Of a DNA stretch of 54,303 nt, positions 1 through 8,622 are shown in pieces. A program made the translations under genes and the position numbers. The notes beneath the pieces are model-generated. The model worked only from the letters and a program-made list of their open reading frames with translations, was not told where the DNA came from and searched no databases. Origin of the DNA: an uncultured Saprospiraceae bacterium (GTDB lineage Bacteria; Bacteroidota; Bacteroidia; Chitinophagales; Saprospiraceae); contig CALFWZ010000094.1 in the NCBI GenBank assembly GCA_937928405.1, forward strand, positions 1 through 54,303, given 5' to 3'. Numbering within the stretch: the first letter of the stretch is position 1; the number at the start of each line of letters is the position of its first letter.

Positions 1-433
1 GATCATTCGATTCCTCTCAAAAAATTTATTTTCTAAAAAAAATCTATTCGCGCTCGCAAAAAATTCTTACTTGTTCGTGTGCTCCGATTCTCCGTAGAAA
101 ATCAGTCTTCTCTTTCAGTGTCAATGAACTTTTTAATCCCAGATTCTTTCCAATCATAAAAATGATTCATACAAATGGAAAAAAAATGAAATAATGTCTT
201 TAAAATAGATCCATTTGACCTATTTTCCACCTCTTTTTCAAAGCGGACTGCAAATATACCACATAACTCCGGATAATGCAAGGTGAAATCTCGTTTTTGT
301 TGCTTTTTTTTCGATTTATTTTAAAAAAAAGTCATATTTATTAATGCATTTTCTCAACTTACTAAAAATCAATAACTTACACTATCTACTATCAACTAAT
401 ATGTTAAACTCATGCAATGTTCTTCTCTTATAT
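1..433. other. AT-rich intergenic region, no gene seen
   Basis: No reading frame on either strand resembles a protein, and no tRNA-like or strongly structured element is visible. The stretch is AT-rich with several A and T runs. It may hold the promoter of a gene lying left of the window. Confidence 0.5.
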
Positions 434-473
434 TTCACCAATAAGACTATAAACTTATAATTTATTTGGTGAA
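434..473 (-). terminator. Possible terminator of the crt operon
   Basis: Read leftward just after the crtYcd stop codon, arms at 473-462 and 444-434 (TTCACCA-type complementarity) can form a stem of about 11 bp with one bulged base and a 17-base loop. The following sequence is A/T-rich but has no clean U-run, so termination may be weak or factor-dependent. Confidence 0.35.
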
Positions 474-474
474 G

Positions 475-1308
475 CTAATCTCGAACTTTATTTCCTCCTT
501 CAAAATGCATAAAAAGCGACATGTTTAGCATCAGTAATAGCAAGCCATAAATGCTGTCTTCGAAAGGAACACTAGTAATTCTTAAATTTAGAAACTCTTC
601 TGGGTGATAAATCACGATTGGTTGTTCGGTATATCCCCCAGTCAAGACACCATCTACTAATAAAAAAGGACCCCATGTAATCAGGTATGATAAATAGAAT
701 TTGGTTCGGTAGGTATTTTCAAAATAAAGATAATGCACCACCATAAATGCTCCAGTAAGAAGAAAAGTAGTACTCGTATATATTCTATTCCAATAAAGTA
801 TACCAACTAGTATAAGTAGGACTCCCAGACCAACGCTGATCCATTTATCTATTGGAGCTAAAATATCGCGCGGAAAATAATAGCGCAAACATTGATAAAT
901 AAAAATACTGCTAAATGGAATGACCACAAAAAATAATATTTCTTCAATTGGCAATCCAAATACTGTTAATATCTGATGATACTTTTCGTTAAATCCCCAA
1001 ACTTGCCAGTTTGTAAAAATTATATCCCAAAGAATGAAAGGAATGGCGATTAGTAAAATCGCTGGAAATAAATGCTTCCAACTTGTATAGTAATGCACCT
1101 TTTTATCAAAGCTCAATAAAAAAACGGGGATAAAAGAAAAGAGATGTATGCCAAAATACAACCATTGAGTTTCAAAAGCACCAATCTGAGCAACCAAAGG
1201 TACGTCAAGCGTTAGAGGAGTCTTCGAGATAGCGTCTATACACCAAATAACTGTGACAATCAGTAAGGAGCATATTAAACAAAGCTGCCTAATTATTGAC
1301 TTATTCAA
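475..1308 (-). CDS. crtYcd: Lycopene cyclase, fused CrtYc-CrtYd type
   Basis: Integral membrane protein of 277 residues that should cyclise the ends of lycopene to give gamma/beta-carotene. It matches the heterodimeric CrtYc/CrtYd lycopene cyclase family fused into one chain. About seven hydrophobic segments are seen, with a GLPIEEILFFVVIPF-type motif near residue 118 for the first half and a PEEFLNLRITSVPFEDSIY motif near 236 for the second; the Pro-Glu-Glu and PxEx residues are the conserved family signature. The start is a TTG at 1306-1308 that overlaps the crtB stop codon (TTGA arrangement), pointing to translational coupling. There is no in-frame ATG until about residue 188, so TTG is the only sensible start. 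Last gene of the crtI-crtB-crtYcd operon. Product end-group (beta versus mono-cyclic) cannot be read from sequence. Confidence 0.88.
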   Translation of the reverse strand: MNKSIIRQLCLICSLLIVTVIWCIDAISKTPLTLDVPLVAQIGAFETQWLYFGIHLFSFIPVFLLSFDKKVHYYTSWKHLFPAILLIAIPFILWDIIFTNWQVWGFNEKYHQILTVFGLPIEEILFFVVIPFSSIFIYQCLRYYFPRDILAPIDKWISVGLGVLLILVGILYWNRIYTSTTFLLTGAFMVVHYLYFENTYRTKFYLSYLITWGPFLLVDGVLTGGYTEQPIVIYHPEEFLNLRITSVPFEDSIYGLLLLMLNMSLFMHFEGGNKVRD

Positions 1309-2141
1309 AGTAGATTAAGCTGATTTTTTAGAGCAGAACTAAATAGTAGATACATTTTTTTTCCATCGTTTACCCTGATTCGTTCCTCCTTAACCATGCT
1401 AGCTGTGGATTTTTTAATCTTCTGAAAAAGATTGATATAGTATACGTAAGCCAGATAAACACCAAATCGCGCACTTTCGGGTAACTTCAAAATCCCCTCA
1501 TAACCATGATCAAAATCCGCCTTTATATCCGCCTCAATCATTTGTTTGTCTTGATTGGTAAAATTAAGAAAATCAATACCTGGGAAATAAACCCGACCGC
1601 GTTCATCAAAATCACTTTTCATATCTCGCAGAAAATTTATTTTCTGAAAGGCACTGCCTAAACTCCTTGCGGAATCTTTCAGCTCATCATATTTAGTTTC
1701 ATTATTTTTAAAAAACACTCGCAAGCACATCAAACCAACCACTTCGGCAGATCCATAGATGTATTGTTTATATAGTCTATCCTCATATCGATCAAAATGT
1801 AAATCCATTTCCATACTATCCAAAAAAGCATCAATCAGTTCTCGCTCTATATTATATTCGTTTACCACTTCTTGAAAAGACTGCAATACCGGATTTAGAC
1901 TTATTCTTTGTTCAATAGCTTCATAGGTATCTAAACGAAATTTTTGCAATAATTCCGTCTTATTGAAATTGTGGAAAGTATCTACAATCTCATCCGCAAA
2001 ACGAACAAATCCATAAATGGCGTAGATAGGCCTTTGCAGTTGCTTAGAAAATAAACGAATTCCCATCGAAAAAGAAGTGCTATATCGATTGGTAATCAGC
2101 TGACTGCATTCGTGACATGTTTTTTGGTATAAGGAAATCAT
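1305..2141 (-). CDS. crtB: Phytoene synthase
   Basis: Condenses two geranylgeranyl diphosphates head to head into 15-cis-phytoene, the first committed carotenoid step. The 278 residues carry both aspartate-rich Mg-diphosphate motifs of the squalene/phytoene synthase family: DEIVD at residues 50-54 and DMKSD at 173-177 followed by RGRVYFP. Length fits the family (about 280-310). The ATG start lies 11 bp after the crtI stop codon, and the stop overlaps the crtYcd start, so the three genes form one leftward operon. No GGPP synthase gene is in the window; that precursor must come from elsewhere. Confidence 0.95.
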   Translation of the reverse strand: MISLYQKTCHECSQLITNRYSTSFSMGIRLFSKQLQRPIYAIYGFVRFADEIVDTFHNFNKTELLQKFRLDTYEAIEQRISLNPVLQSFQEVVNEYNIERELIDAFLDSMEMDLHFDRYEDRLYKQYIYGSAEVVGLMCLRVFFKNNETKYDELKDSARSLGSAFQKINFLRDMKSDFDERGRVYFPGIDFLNFTNQDKQMIEADIKADFDHGYEGILKLPESARFGVYLAYVYYINLFQKIKKSTASMVKEERIRVNDGKKMYLLFSSALKNQLNLL

Positions 2142-2152
2142 AACAAAGGGGT

Positions 2153-3625
2153 TTATTGGTATTGCTTGTCAATTTCAGTAGCTACTACTTGTCCAGAAAT
2201 CAAAGATGGTGGAACTCCAGGGCCAGGAGTAGTCAATTGACCTGCGTAATATAGGTTTTTTACTTTTTTATTTTTAAGTTTTGGCTTTAAAAATGCTGTC
2301 TGAAATAACGTATTTGCTAATCCGTATGCATTTCCCTTGTAAGCATGGTAGTCTTTTTTGAAATCATTGTGTGCAAATGATCTTTTATAAATCACATGTT
2401 TTCGGATATTTTGCCCCGTCAAATCTTCCAAACGATCCATAATAATATTATAGTATTTTTCTCTAGTTGCTTCATCATCCTTTAAGTCTGGTGCCAATGG
2501 TATCAGTAAAAATAGGTTTTCATGTCCTTCAGGTGCTACGCTGGCATCTGTCTTAGAAGGACAACATACATAGAACAAAGGTTTGGAAGGCCACTGTGGA
2601 TTTTCATAAATTTCGTTGGCGTGCTGTTCAAAGCTTTCGTCAAAAAATAAGTTATGATGTTTTATTCCTTCCACTTTTTTATTAACACCTAAATAAAACA
2701 ACAGAGAAGATGGAGCCATTGTCCTTTTGTCCCAATATTTTTCATTATAATTTTGCTTAGCAGGTTCCAATAACATTTGGTCCACATGATGGTAATCTGC
2801 GGCTCCCACCACTATGTCTGCTGGGTATTCCTGAGTTGCTGTCAGGACGCTAGTGGCATGGCCGTTGGGAACATTAATACTTTTCACTTCTTGATTGAGT
2901 ATTATTTTAACGCCCTTTTCTTTTGCCAAAGCAACCATTGCTTCGATGATTTTAAACATACCACCCATTGGATACCAAGTACCCAAAGATAAATCAGCAT
3001 AGTTCATCAGACTATATAAAGCAGGTGTATTCTGAGGAGTAGCCCCTAAAAACAAAACGGGAAACTCTAAGAGTTTAATCAGTTTTTCATTTTTGAAAAG
3101 TTTGCGAACGTGTGTTGACATTGGTTGAAAAAGCTGTAATCGAAACAAGCTCTTCAATACTCGTACATCTGCAAATTCAAGAATAGAATGGCCAGGTTTA
3201 AATACAAACTCATTCATCCCTACCTCGTATTTGTATTGTGCTTCTTTTAAAAATTTCTTTAAGTTTTCACTACTACCCGCTTCGTACGATTCGAATAATG
3301 CATATAAGTCTTCGATATTAGCTGGAACTTTCATGATATCTCCTTTTCCAAAATAGATGGAATAAGAAGGGTCTAGTCTTTTAAGTTCGTAATAGTCTGC
3401 CGTTTTTTTACCAAACAATTCGAAGTATTCGTCAAAAACTTCAGGCATCCAATACCATGAAGGGCCCATATCGAACGTAAATCCTGCTGCTTCAAATTGA
3501 CGAGCTCGACCTCCAGGAATACTGTTTTTTTCCAGAATGGTGACGTCATAGCCCCGATCGGCAAGACAGGTGGCCGTCGCTAAACCCGCAAATCCAGATC
3601 CTATTACTATTATTTTTTTACTCAA
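2153..3625 (-). CDS. crtI: Phytoene desaturase (FAD-dependent)
   Basis: Desaturates phytoene stepwise to lycopene (or neurosporene) at the membrane. The 490-residue chain starts with an FAD-binding Rossmann motif, VIGSGFAGLATA at residues 7-18, followed by GGRAR at about 38-42 and a FDMGPSW segment. It ends with the CrtI signature YYAGQLTTPGPGVPPSLISG. The start is a TTG at 3623-3625: an in-frame stop lies four codons upstream and no ATG occurs before the essential FAD motif, so the TTG start is required. First gene of the crt operon. The upstream gap to the S1 terminator is only about 75 bp and no perfect TANNTTTG promoter was found there, so the promoter is unclear. Confidence 0.95.
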   Translation of the reverse strand: MSKKIIVIGSGFAGLATATCLADRGYDVTILEKNSIPGGRARQFEAAGFTFDMGPSWYWMPEVFDEYFELFGKKTADYYELKRLDPSYSIYFGKGDIMKVPANIEDLYALFESYEAGSSENLKKFLKEAQYKYEVGMNEFVFKPGHSILEFADVRVLKSLFRLQLFQPMSTHVRKLFKNEKLIKLLEFPVLFLGATPQNTPALYSLMNYADLSLGTWYPMGGMFKIIEAMVALAKEKGVKIILNQEVKSINVPNGHATSVLTATQEYPADIVVGAADYHHVDQMLLEPAKQNYNEKYWDKRTMAPSSLLFYLGVNKKVEGIKHHNLFFDESFEQHANEIYENPQWPSKPLFYVCCPSKTDASVAPEGHENLFLLIPLAPDLKDDEATREKYYNIIMDRLEDLTGQNIRKHVIYKRSFAHNDFKKDYHAYKGNAYGLANTLFQTAFLKPKLKNKKVKNLYYAGQLTTPGPGVPPSLISGQVVATEIDKQYQ

Positions 3626-3699
3626 AAGAAATGGTTATTTAATTTTTTATTGAACTAAGTAATGGTAAACAGAAGTTCGGGATATTAGTTCAAGGCGTG

Positions 3700-3740
3700 T
3701 ATAAAAAAACCCTGTACAATTTCTTGCACAGGGTTTGATT
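3700..3740 (-). terminator. Intrinsic terminator of rpsA
   Basis: Inverted repeat with 13-base arms at 3736-3724 and 3719-3707 (AAACCCTGTGCAA type, one mismatch) and a 4-base loop. Read leftward it ends in a run of seven U. It sits 25 bp after the rpsA stop codon and separates rpsA from crtI. Confidence 0.88.
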
Positions 3741-3761
3741 ATTTTAAAAAGCTAAAAGCAA

Positions 3762-6098
3762 TTATGCTTTTTTACCTCCTTGCAGTTCATCCTGCAATAC
3801 TTGTAGTTCATCCCACTTACCAGCAGCAGCTAATGCGCTTTGCTGTGGCCAAGTAGTTGGGTCGTGCATTTTGTAACGACTTCCGGCAGCCTCAAGAATT
3901 TCCTTAAGCTTTTCAACCTTAGCATCAGCTAGCTGAGCAAAAGTTTTAATGCCATCGTTTTGCAGTAGTTCAGAAATCTTTGGTCCGATACCTTCAATCT
4001 TTTTCAAATCATCTGCAACAACTTCTGCCGTTACCGTTTCTTCGACTTCTTCGATTTCAATATCGAGTTCTTCTTCAACTACTTCAACCGTTTCTTCTTT
4101 GACTACCTCAGGTTCTACGGCCTTTGGCTCTGCCTTAACAGGTGCTTCCTTTTTAGGTGCTTCTTCCTTAGCAGTTTGGTTATCTGCTTCGATTTGACCT
4201 CTCAACTGAGAGAAAACATCCATTTCACCTAGGGTAGTACGCTCAACTTTGGACTGAGTACTCTTAACTTGACTACGAGTCTTAGTTCGCTGTTCTTGCT
4301 TATCTTTCTTCACTGTTTCATCTGCATCACGACGGATATCGTCTAAGTAACGTAAGTGAGAAACCAAAATTCGCTTATCATCACGGTTAAATTCTATCAC
4401 TTTCACAGTCAGAATTTCTTCTACATTAGCCATACTACCATCTTCTTTACGAATATGCTTGATAGGAGCAAATGCTTCTAGACCATAAGGTAATTGAACG
4501 ATAGCACCTCGATCATCTTTACGTAAGATTGTTGCTTCTTGGTAAGATCCAACTGGGAAGACTTGTTCGAAAGTATCCCATGGGTTTTCTTCGATCTGCT
4601 TATGACCGAGAGAAAGTTTACGGGAGTCTTTATCTATTTCTAGAATAACGATTTCGATATCTTCTCCTTTCTTAGTAAACTCAGAAGGATGAGAAAAACG
4701 TTTCGTCCAAGAAAGATCAGAAATGTGTACCATTCCACCAATACCTTCTTTTAATTCAACAAAAACACCATAAGGCGTTAAGTTTTTCACTTCGCCTGTG
4801 TGACGGCTGCCAACTGGGAATTGTTCTTCAATCGTACTCCAAGGATCGTTAGATAGTTGCTTAATACTAAGCGACATTTTTCGATCTTCGCGATCAATGG
4901 TTACTACTTTCGCTTCGTGCTCTTCTCCAAGGTTGAAATACTCACGCGCGTTGATTGGTTGGTTGCTCCAAGTAACTTCTGATACGTGGATCAAACCTTC
5001 TACACCCGGCTGAATTTCGAGGAATGCACCATAATCTTCGATATTGACAATCTTTCCTTTGACAGTAGATCCTTCGGAAATCTCTTGTTCCAGTACTTCC
5101 CACGGATGTGGTTGTAGCTGTTTTAAACCTAGAGAAATTCTCTTCTTGTTTTCGTCGAAATCTAATACTACTACGTTGATCTTTTGGTTGAGAGTTAACA
5201 CCTCTTTTGGATGAGAGATACGTCCCCAAGAAATATCGGTAATATATAGTAGTCCGTCTACTCCACCTAAATCTAGGAATGCTCCGAAATCGGTTAAGTT
5301 CTTTACGAGACCTTCCAATACCTGACCTTTTTCAAGGCTGGCAATGATTGCTTCACGCTGCTCAGCAAGATCACTTTCGATCAGTGCTTTGTGAGAAACA
5401 ACGGCGTTCTTAATTTGCTCGTTAATCTTAACTACTTTGAATTCCATGGTTTTACCCACGTATGCATCGTAGTCAATGATTGGCTTAATATCAATTTGTG
5501 AACCAGGTAAGAATGTTTCCAGACCGGAAGCATCCACAATAAGTCCACCTTTCGTTTTGCTAACTACAGTACCTTTAATTACAGTACCATTTTCGAATGA
5601 GTCAACGATAGATTCCCATGCTTTCAGCAATTTAGCTTTACGACGGGAAAGAACGAGTTGACCACGGTGGTCTTCTTGTTGTTCTACATAAACATCAACA
5701 TAGTCGCCTGCTTTTAGCTCTGGTATATCACGAAATTCTGACAAAGAAATTAATCCGTCAGATTTGCAATTGATATCCAATACTACGTCTCCATTATGAA
5801 TCGTAGAAACTCTCGCTTTTACAATTTCATTTTCTAATACGGCAGTAAGCGTTTGCTCATATTCCGCAAGATAATTTTGAGTTTCTTCGTCTGTGTAAGG
5901 AAGTGCATGTAAATTTCCTTTGTCCCAAGGGAAATCATCGTGTGCTGTACCGCTCATATCGTCTGCGTCAACGAGCTCTTCAAGGTTGATTTTATCAACT
6001 TCTTCTTTTGCACTTTCGGTAGAGCCACCGGTTGGTGTTTCTACAACAGGAGTTTCTTCAACTTCCTGATTTTCTGGTTTCTTTTCGTCTTCTAACAT
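3762..6098 (-). CDS. rpsA: 30S ribosomal protein S1, with C-terminal HhH-like extension
   Basis: Six S1 RNA-binding OB-fold domains can be followed from about residue 100 to 580; repeats three to five are the clearest, with FGAFLDL, YGAFLEI and YGVFVEL strands followed by G(V/I)(D/E/G)G(L/M)(L/I/V)(Y/H)(I/V)(T/S)(D/E). The protein binds mRNA and helps initiation on the ribosome, which matters in Bacteroidota because most genes lack Shine-Dalgarno sequences. At 778 residues it is longer than E. coli S1 (557). The extra length is an acidic N-terminus, a charged Glu/Val/Lys linker (about 600-700) and a C-terminal domain starting LKKIEGIGPKISELLQNDGI, a helix-hairpin-helix-like module. It has its own promoter (6164-6196) and terminator (3700-3740), so it is monocistronic. 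Confidence 0.94.
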   Translation of the reverse strand: MLEDEKKPENQEVEETPVVETPTGGSTESAKEEVDKINLEELVDADDMSGTAHDDFPWDKGNLHALPYTDEETQNYLAEYEQTLTAVLENEIVKARVSTIHNGDVVLDINCKSDGLISLSEFRDIPELKAGDYVDVYVEQQEDHRGQLVLSRRKAKLLKAWESIVDSFENGTVIKGTVVSKTKGGLIVDASGLETFLPGSQIDIKPIIDYDAYVGKTMEFKVVKINEQIKNAVVSHKALIESDLAEQREAIIASLEKGQVLEGLVKNLTDFGAFLDLGGVDGLLYITDISWGRISHPKEVLTLNQKINVVVLDFDENKKRISLGLKQLQPHPWEVLEQEISEGSTVKGKIVNIEDYGAFLEIQPGVEGLIHVSEVTWSNQPINAREYFNLGEEHEAKVVTIDREDRKMSLSIKQLSNDPWSTIEEQFPVGSRHTGEVKNLTPYGVFVELKEGIGGMVHISDLSWTKRFSHPSEFTKKGEDIEIVILEIDKDSRKLSLGHKQIEENPWDTFEQVFPVGSYQEATILRKDDRGAIVQLPYGLEAFAPIKHIRKEDGSMANVEEILTVKVIEFNRDDKRILVSHLRYLDDIRRDADETVKKDKQEQRTKTRSQVKSTQSKVERTTLGEMDVFSQLRGQIEADNQTAKEEAPKKEAPVKAEPKAVEPEVVKEETVEVVEEELDIEIEEVEETVTAEVVADDLKKIEGIGPKISELLQNDGIKTFAQLADAKVEKLKEILEAAGSRYKMHDPTTWPQQSALAAAGKWDELQVLQDELQGGKKA

Positions 6099-6163
6099 AA
6101 AGAATCCTAGGTTTGTAGCCCCAAATAAATTGGGACGGGTTAAACAATAATTTTTTAGAGGTG

Positions 6164-6196
6164 CAAAGGTACGATATTTTAGTAAAAAACTGCAAA
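6164..6196 (-). promoter_or_regulatory. Bacteroidota-type promoter of rpsA
   Basis: Read leftward: TTTG at 6196-6193, a 21-base spacer, then TACCTTTG at 6171-6164. This is a perfect match to the Bacteroidota housekeeping consensus TTTG-N19-21-TANNTTTG. Transcription would start about 6157, giving a 5' leader of roughly 60 bases. Confidence 0.8.
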
Positions 6197-6327
6197 TTGA
6201 AGAATCCCTAATTCAGACTTATAAAAAAGCCTAAGTTTTTGTACTTTTATTCTTGAAAAAGCTAAGTCAAATAGCCCTTTTCATGACTATAACTAACTGA
6301 TTATCAAAACTTAACAACCTTATACGG

Positions 6328-7995
6328 ATGAATAATAATGAACATAAGCCGTGGCTGGCCAGTTATCCTACAGGAATTCCTGTCAATATAGACCCTGACA
6401 AGTATAGTTCCGTAGTAGAAGTGATTGACGAAACCTTAAAGAAATATGGTGATAAGGCTGCTTTTGTTTGTATGGGACAGGAGCTTTCTTATAAGGAACT
6501 TGACGAATACTCCAACGCATTTGGTGGATATTTGATTTCCAGAGGACTAGAACCAGGCAATAAGATTGCACTCATGATGCCTAATTTACTCCAATATCCT
6601 ATTGCGCTGTTTGGTGCGCTGAGGGCTGGACTCGTCATTGTAAATACGAATCCGCTTTATACCCCCAGAGAAATGAAACATCAGTTTGTGGATGCAGAGG
6701 TAAAAGCAATTGTGATTGCGGAGAACTTCTGTAAAAATCTTCAACAGGTGGTGGATCATACCAATATCAATACCATTATTACGACCACTATTGGAGAGAT
6801 GTTAGGAACGATCAAAGGAAGTGTTGTTAATTTTATGGTAAAAAAAGTAAAACGGATGGTTCCGGCTTACGAATTACCTAATCCAGTCAGTTTTAAAGAA
6901 GCACTCAAACAAGGCAAAAAATTTAAGATACCTTATCGAAAAAGCAATCCTGGTGATGTCATCGCATTACAATATACAGGAGGAACGACTGGTGTTTCAA
7001 AAGGGGCCATGCTCACCAACAGAAACCTTGTCGCAAATATGGAACAGATTAAGAGTGCTATTCTTCCTTATATTACTGAAGGGAAGGAGGTTGCTTTGTC
7101 TCCCTTACCACTGTATCATATTTTTGCTTTTTCCGTCAATTGTCTAGCATTGATGAATATGGGGTGTACCAATATATTGATTGTCAACCCTCGTGATTTT
7201 TCCACCATTGTGAAAGCATGGAAAGGCTATCCGGTGAGTTTGATGACAGGTGTGAACACATTGTATAATGGGTTGGCTAATGATAAAGCTTTTCAAGCAC
7301 TTGACTTCACAAATATGATCGCTTCCATTGCAGGAGGAACCGCCGTTAAAAATTCCGTAGCGGAACAATGGGAAACCATGACTGGCAAACCTTTATCCGA
7401 AGGTTATGGGCTTACGGAGTCTTCTCCCGTAGCTACCATGAATCCAATTGATGGATCAGGTCGAAGAGGTACGATTGGAATGCCAGTTCCTTCGACGCTT
7501 ATGCGAATCGTAGACGAACAAGGCAATGTATTACCGCCTGACGAAATCGGAGAAATTCAAATAAAAGGTCCACAGGTAATGAAAGGATATTTTAATCGAC
7601 CCGAAGAAACTGCTAAAGCATTAAATGATGGCTGGCTAAATACTGGTGATATTGCTAAGATGAGTCCTGATGGTTATTTTACAATTGTGGATCGTAAAAA
7701 GGACATGATATTAGTTTCAGGGTTTAATGTTTATCCCAATGAAATAGAGGAAGTGCTCGCTTCTCACCCTAAGATTATGGAAACAGCAGCCATAGGTATA
7801 CCAGACGAAAAGTCAGGAGAAGTGGTTAAAGTATTTATTGTAAAAAAAGATAAATCGCTAAAAGAAAAAGAAGTATTAGAATTTTGTCGAGAAAATTTAA
7901 CGGGTTACAAAGTTCCTAAGCAGATTGCTTTTATGGACGAATTACCAAAAAGTCCCGTTGGTAAAATATTGAGGAGAGAGTTGCGAGAATTCTAA
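6328..7995 (+). CDS. fadD: Long-chain fatty acid--CoA ligase
   Basis: ATP-dependent activation of long-chain fatty acids to acyl-CoA for beta-oxidation or lipid recycling. The 555 residues show the ANL-superfamily motifs in order: the phosphate loop YTGGTTGVSKGAM at 216-228, SEGYGLTESSPV (adenine pocket), GWLNTGD, a DRKKDMILVSGFNVYPNEIE hinge, and a C-terminal PKSPVGKILRREL with the catalytic lysine. Length and motif order fit bacterial FadD. It is flanked by leftward genes on both sides and has its own terminator, so it stands alone. The exact chain-length preference cannot be derived from sequence. Confidence 0.92.
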   Translation: MNNNEHKPWLASYPTGIPVNIDPDKYSSVVEVIDETLKKYGDKAAFVCMGQELSYKELDEYSNAFGGYLISRGLEPGNKIALMMPNLLQYPIALFGALRAGLVIVNTNPLYTPREMKHQFVDAEVKAIVIAENFCKNLQQVVDHTNINTIITTTIGEMLGTIKGSVVNFMVKKVKRMVPAYELPNPVSFKEALKQGKKFKIPYRKSNPGDVIALQYTGGTTGVSKGAMLTNRNLVANMEQIKSAILPYITEGKEVALSPLPLYHIFAFSVNCLALMNMGCTNILIVNPRDFSTIVKAWKGYPVSLMTGVNTLYNGLANDKAFQALDFTNMIASIAGGTAVKNSVAEQWETMTGKPLSEGYGLTESSPVATMNPIDGSGRRGTIGMPVPSTLMRIVDEQGNVLPPDEIGEIQIKGPQVMKGYFNRPEETAKALNDGWLNTGDIAKMSPDGYFTIVDRKKDMILVSGFNVYPNEIEEVLASHPKIMETAAIGIPDEKSGEVVKVFIVKKDKSLKEKEVLEFCRENLTGYKVPKQIAFMDELPKSPVGKILRRELREF

Positions 7996-8006
7996 AGATA
8001 AAACAT

Positions 8007-8042
8007 AAAGGCTTTCCCGAATTATCAGGAAAGCCTTTTTTC
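8007..8042 (+). terminator. Terminator after fadD, possibly bidirectional
   Basis: Perfect 11-bp stem (8007-8017 with 8028-8038, AAAGGCTTTCC type), 10-base loop, followed rightward by six T. It lies between the convergent fadD and mscL genes and may stop transcription from both sides, although the leftward U-run is poor. Confidence 0.85.
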
Positions 8043-8071
8043 ATATTATCTCATAAATCTAAACTTAGAAT

Positions 8072-8473
8072 TTATTTTTTCAGCAAATCTCTAATTTCAC
8101 CGAGCAATTCTTCCTGAGTAGGTCCTGCTGGAGCTTCTTCAACTGGTGGCTTCATTTTGTTGTAAGATTTTACGATCATAAACATTACAAAACCTACAAT
8201 AATTAAATTAACAATTGTGTTGATCCAACGACCATAAGCGATCACAGGAGCTCCTGCTTCTGTAGCAACTGCTAGAGAAGCATAGTTTTCGCCGTTTAGT
8301 GCATAGTGTAAATCTTCGAAGTTCATTCCTCCTGAAGCTTGACCGACAACAGGCATAATGATGTCTGTTACAAAGCCATTGACTACTGCTCCGATAGCGG
8401 TTGCCATAATTACCGCTACGGCAAATTCGACGACGTTACCCGTCATAATAAAATCCTTAAACTCTTTAAACAT
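8072..8473 (-). CDS. mscL: Large-conductance mechanosensitive channel
   Basis: Inner-membrane homopentameric channel that opens under high membrane tension to release solutes during osmotic downshock. The 133-residue protein has the typical N-terminal amphipathic helix (MFKEFKDFIMTGNVVEFAVAVI), a first membrane segment with the VIMATAIGAVVNGFV pore-lining pattern, a short periplasmic loop, a second membrane segment (INTIVNLIIVGFVMFMIVK) and a C-terminal helix ending EELLGEIRDLLKK. Length agrees with the family (about 130-150). It appears to be a single-gene unit. Confidence 0.95.
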   Translation of the reverse strand: MFKEFKDFIMTGNVVEFAVAVIMATAIGAVVNGFVTDIIMPVVGQASGGMNFEDLHYALNGENYASLAVATEAGAPVIAYGRWINTIVNLIIVGFVMFMIVKSYNKMKPPVEEAPAGPTQEELLGEIRDLLKK

Positions 8474-8554
8474 AATTGATGTTTTTAGTTAATAAAAAAA
8501 ATTAGTTCTCGTTTATATTGACGAATATAGCCAATAATGTCACAAATCAACAAA

Positions 8555-8588
8555 AAAAAAGCGTTTCGATTACCGAAACGCTTTCTTT
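8555..8588 (-). terminator. Intrinsic terminator of the aconitase gene
   Basis: Perfect 11-bp stem, AAAGCGTTTCG type, arms 8584-8574 and 8568-8558 with a 5-base loop, followed leftward by nine U in the transcript. It is 35 bp downstream of the aconitase stop. Confidence 0.88.
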
Positions 8589-8622
8589 TTCTGTAAGGTA
8601 TTAAAAAAAATACCTTTAAAAT

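Noticed and set aside
3949..4197. Serine-rich 82-codon frame on the plus strand
   Set aside because: It is the antisense of the Glu/Val-rich linker of rpsA and has no independent support.
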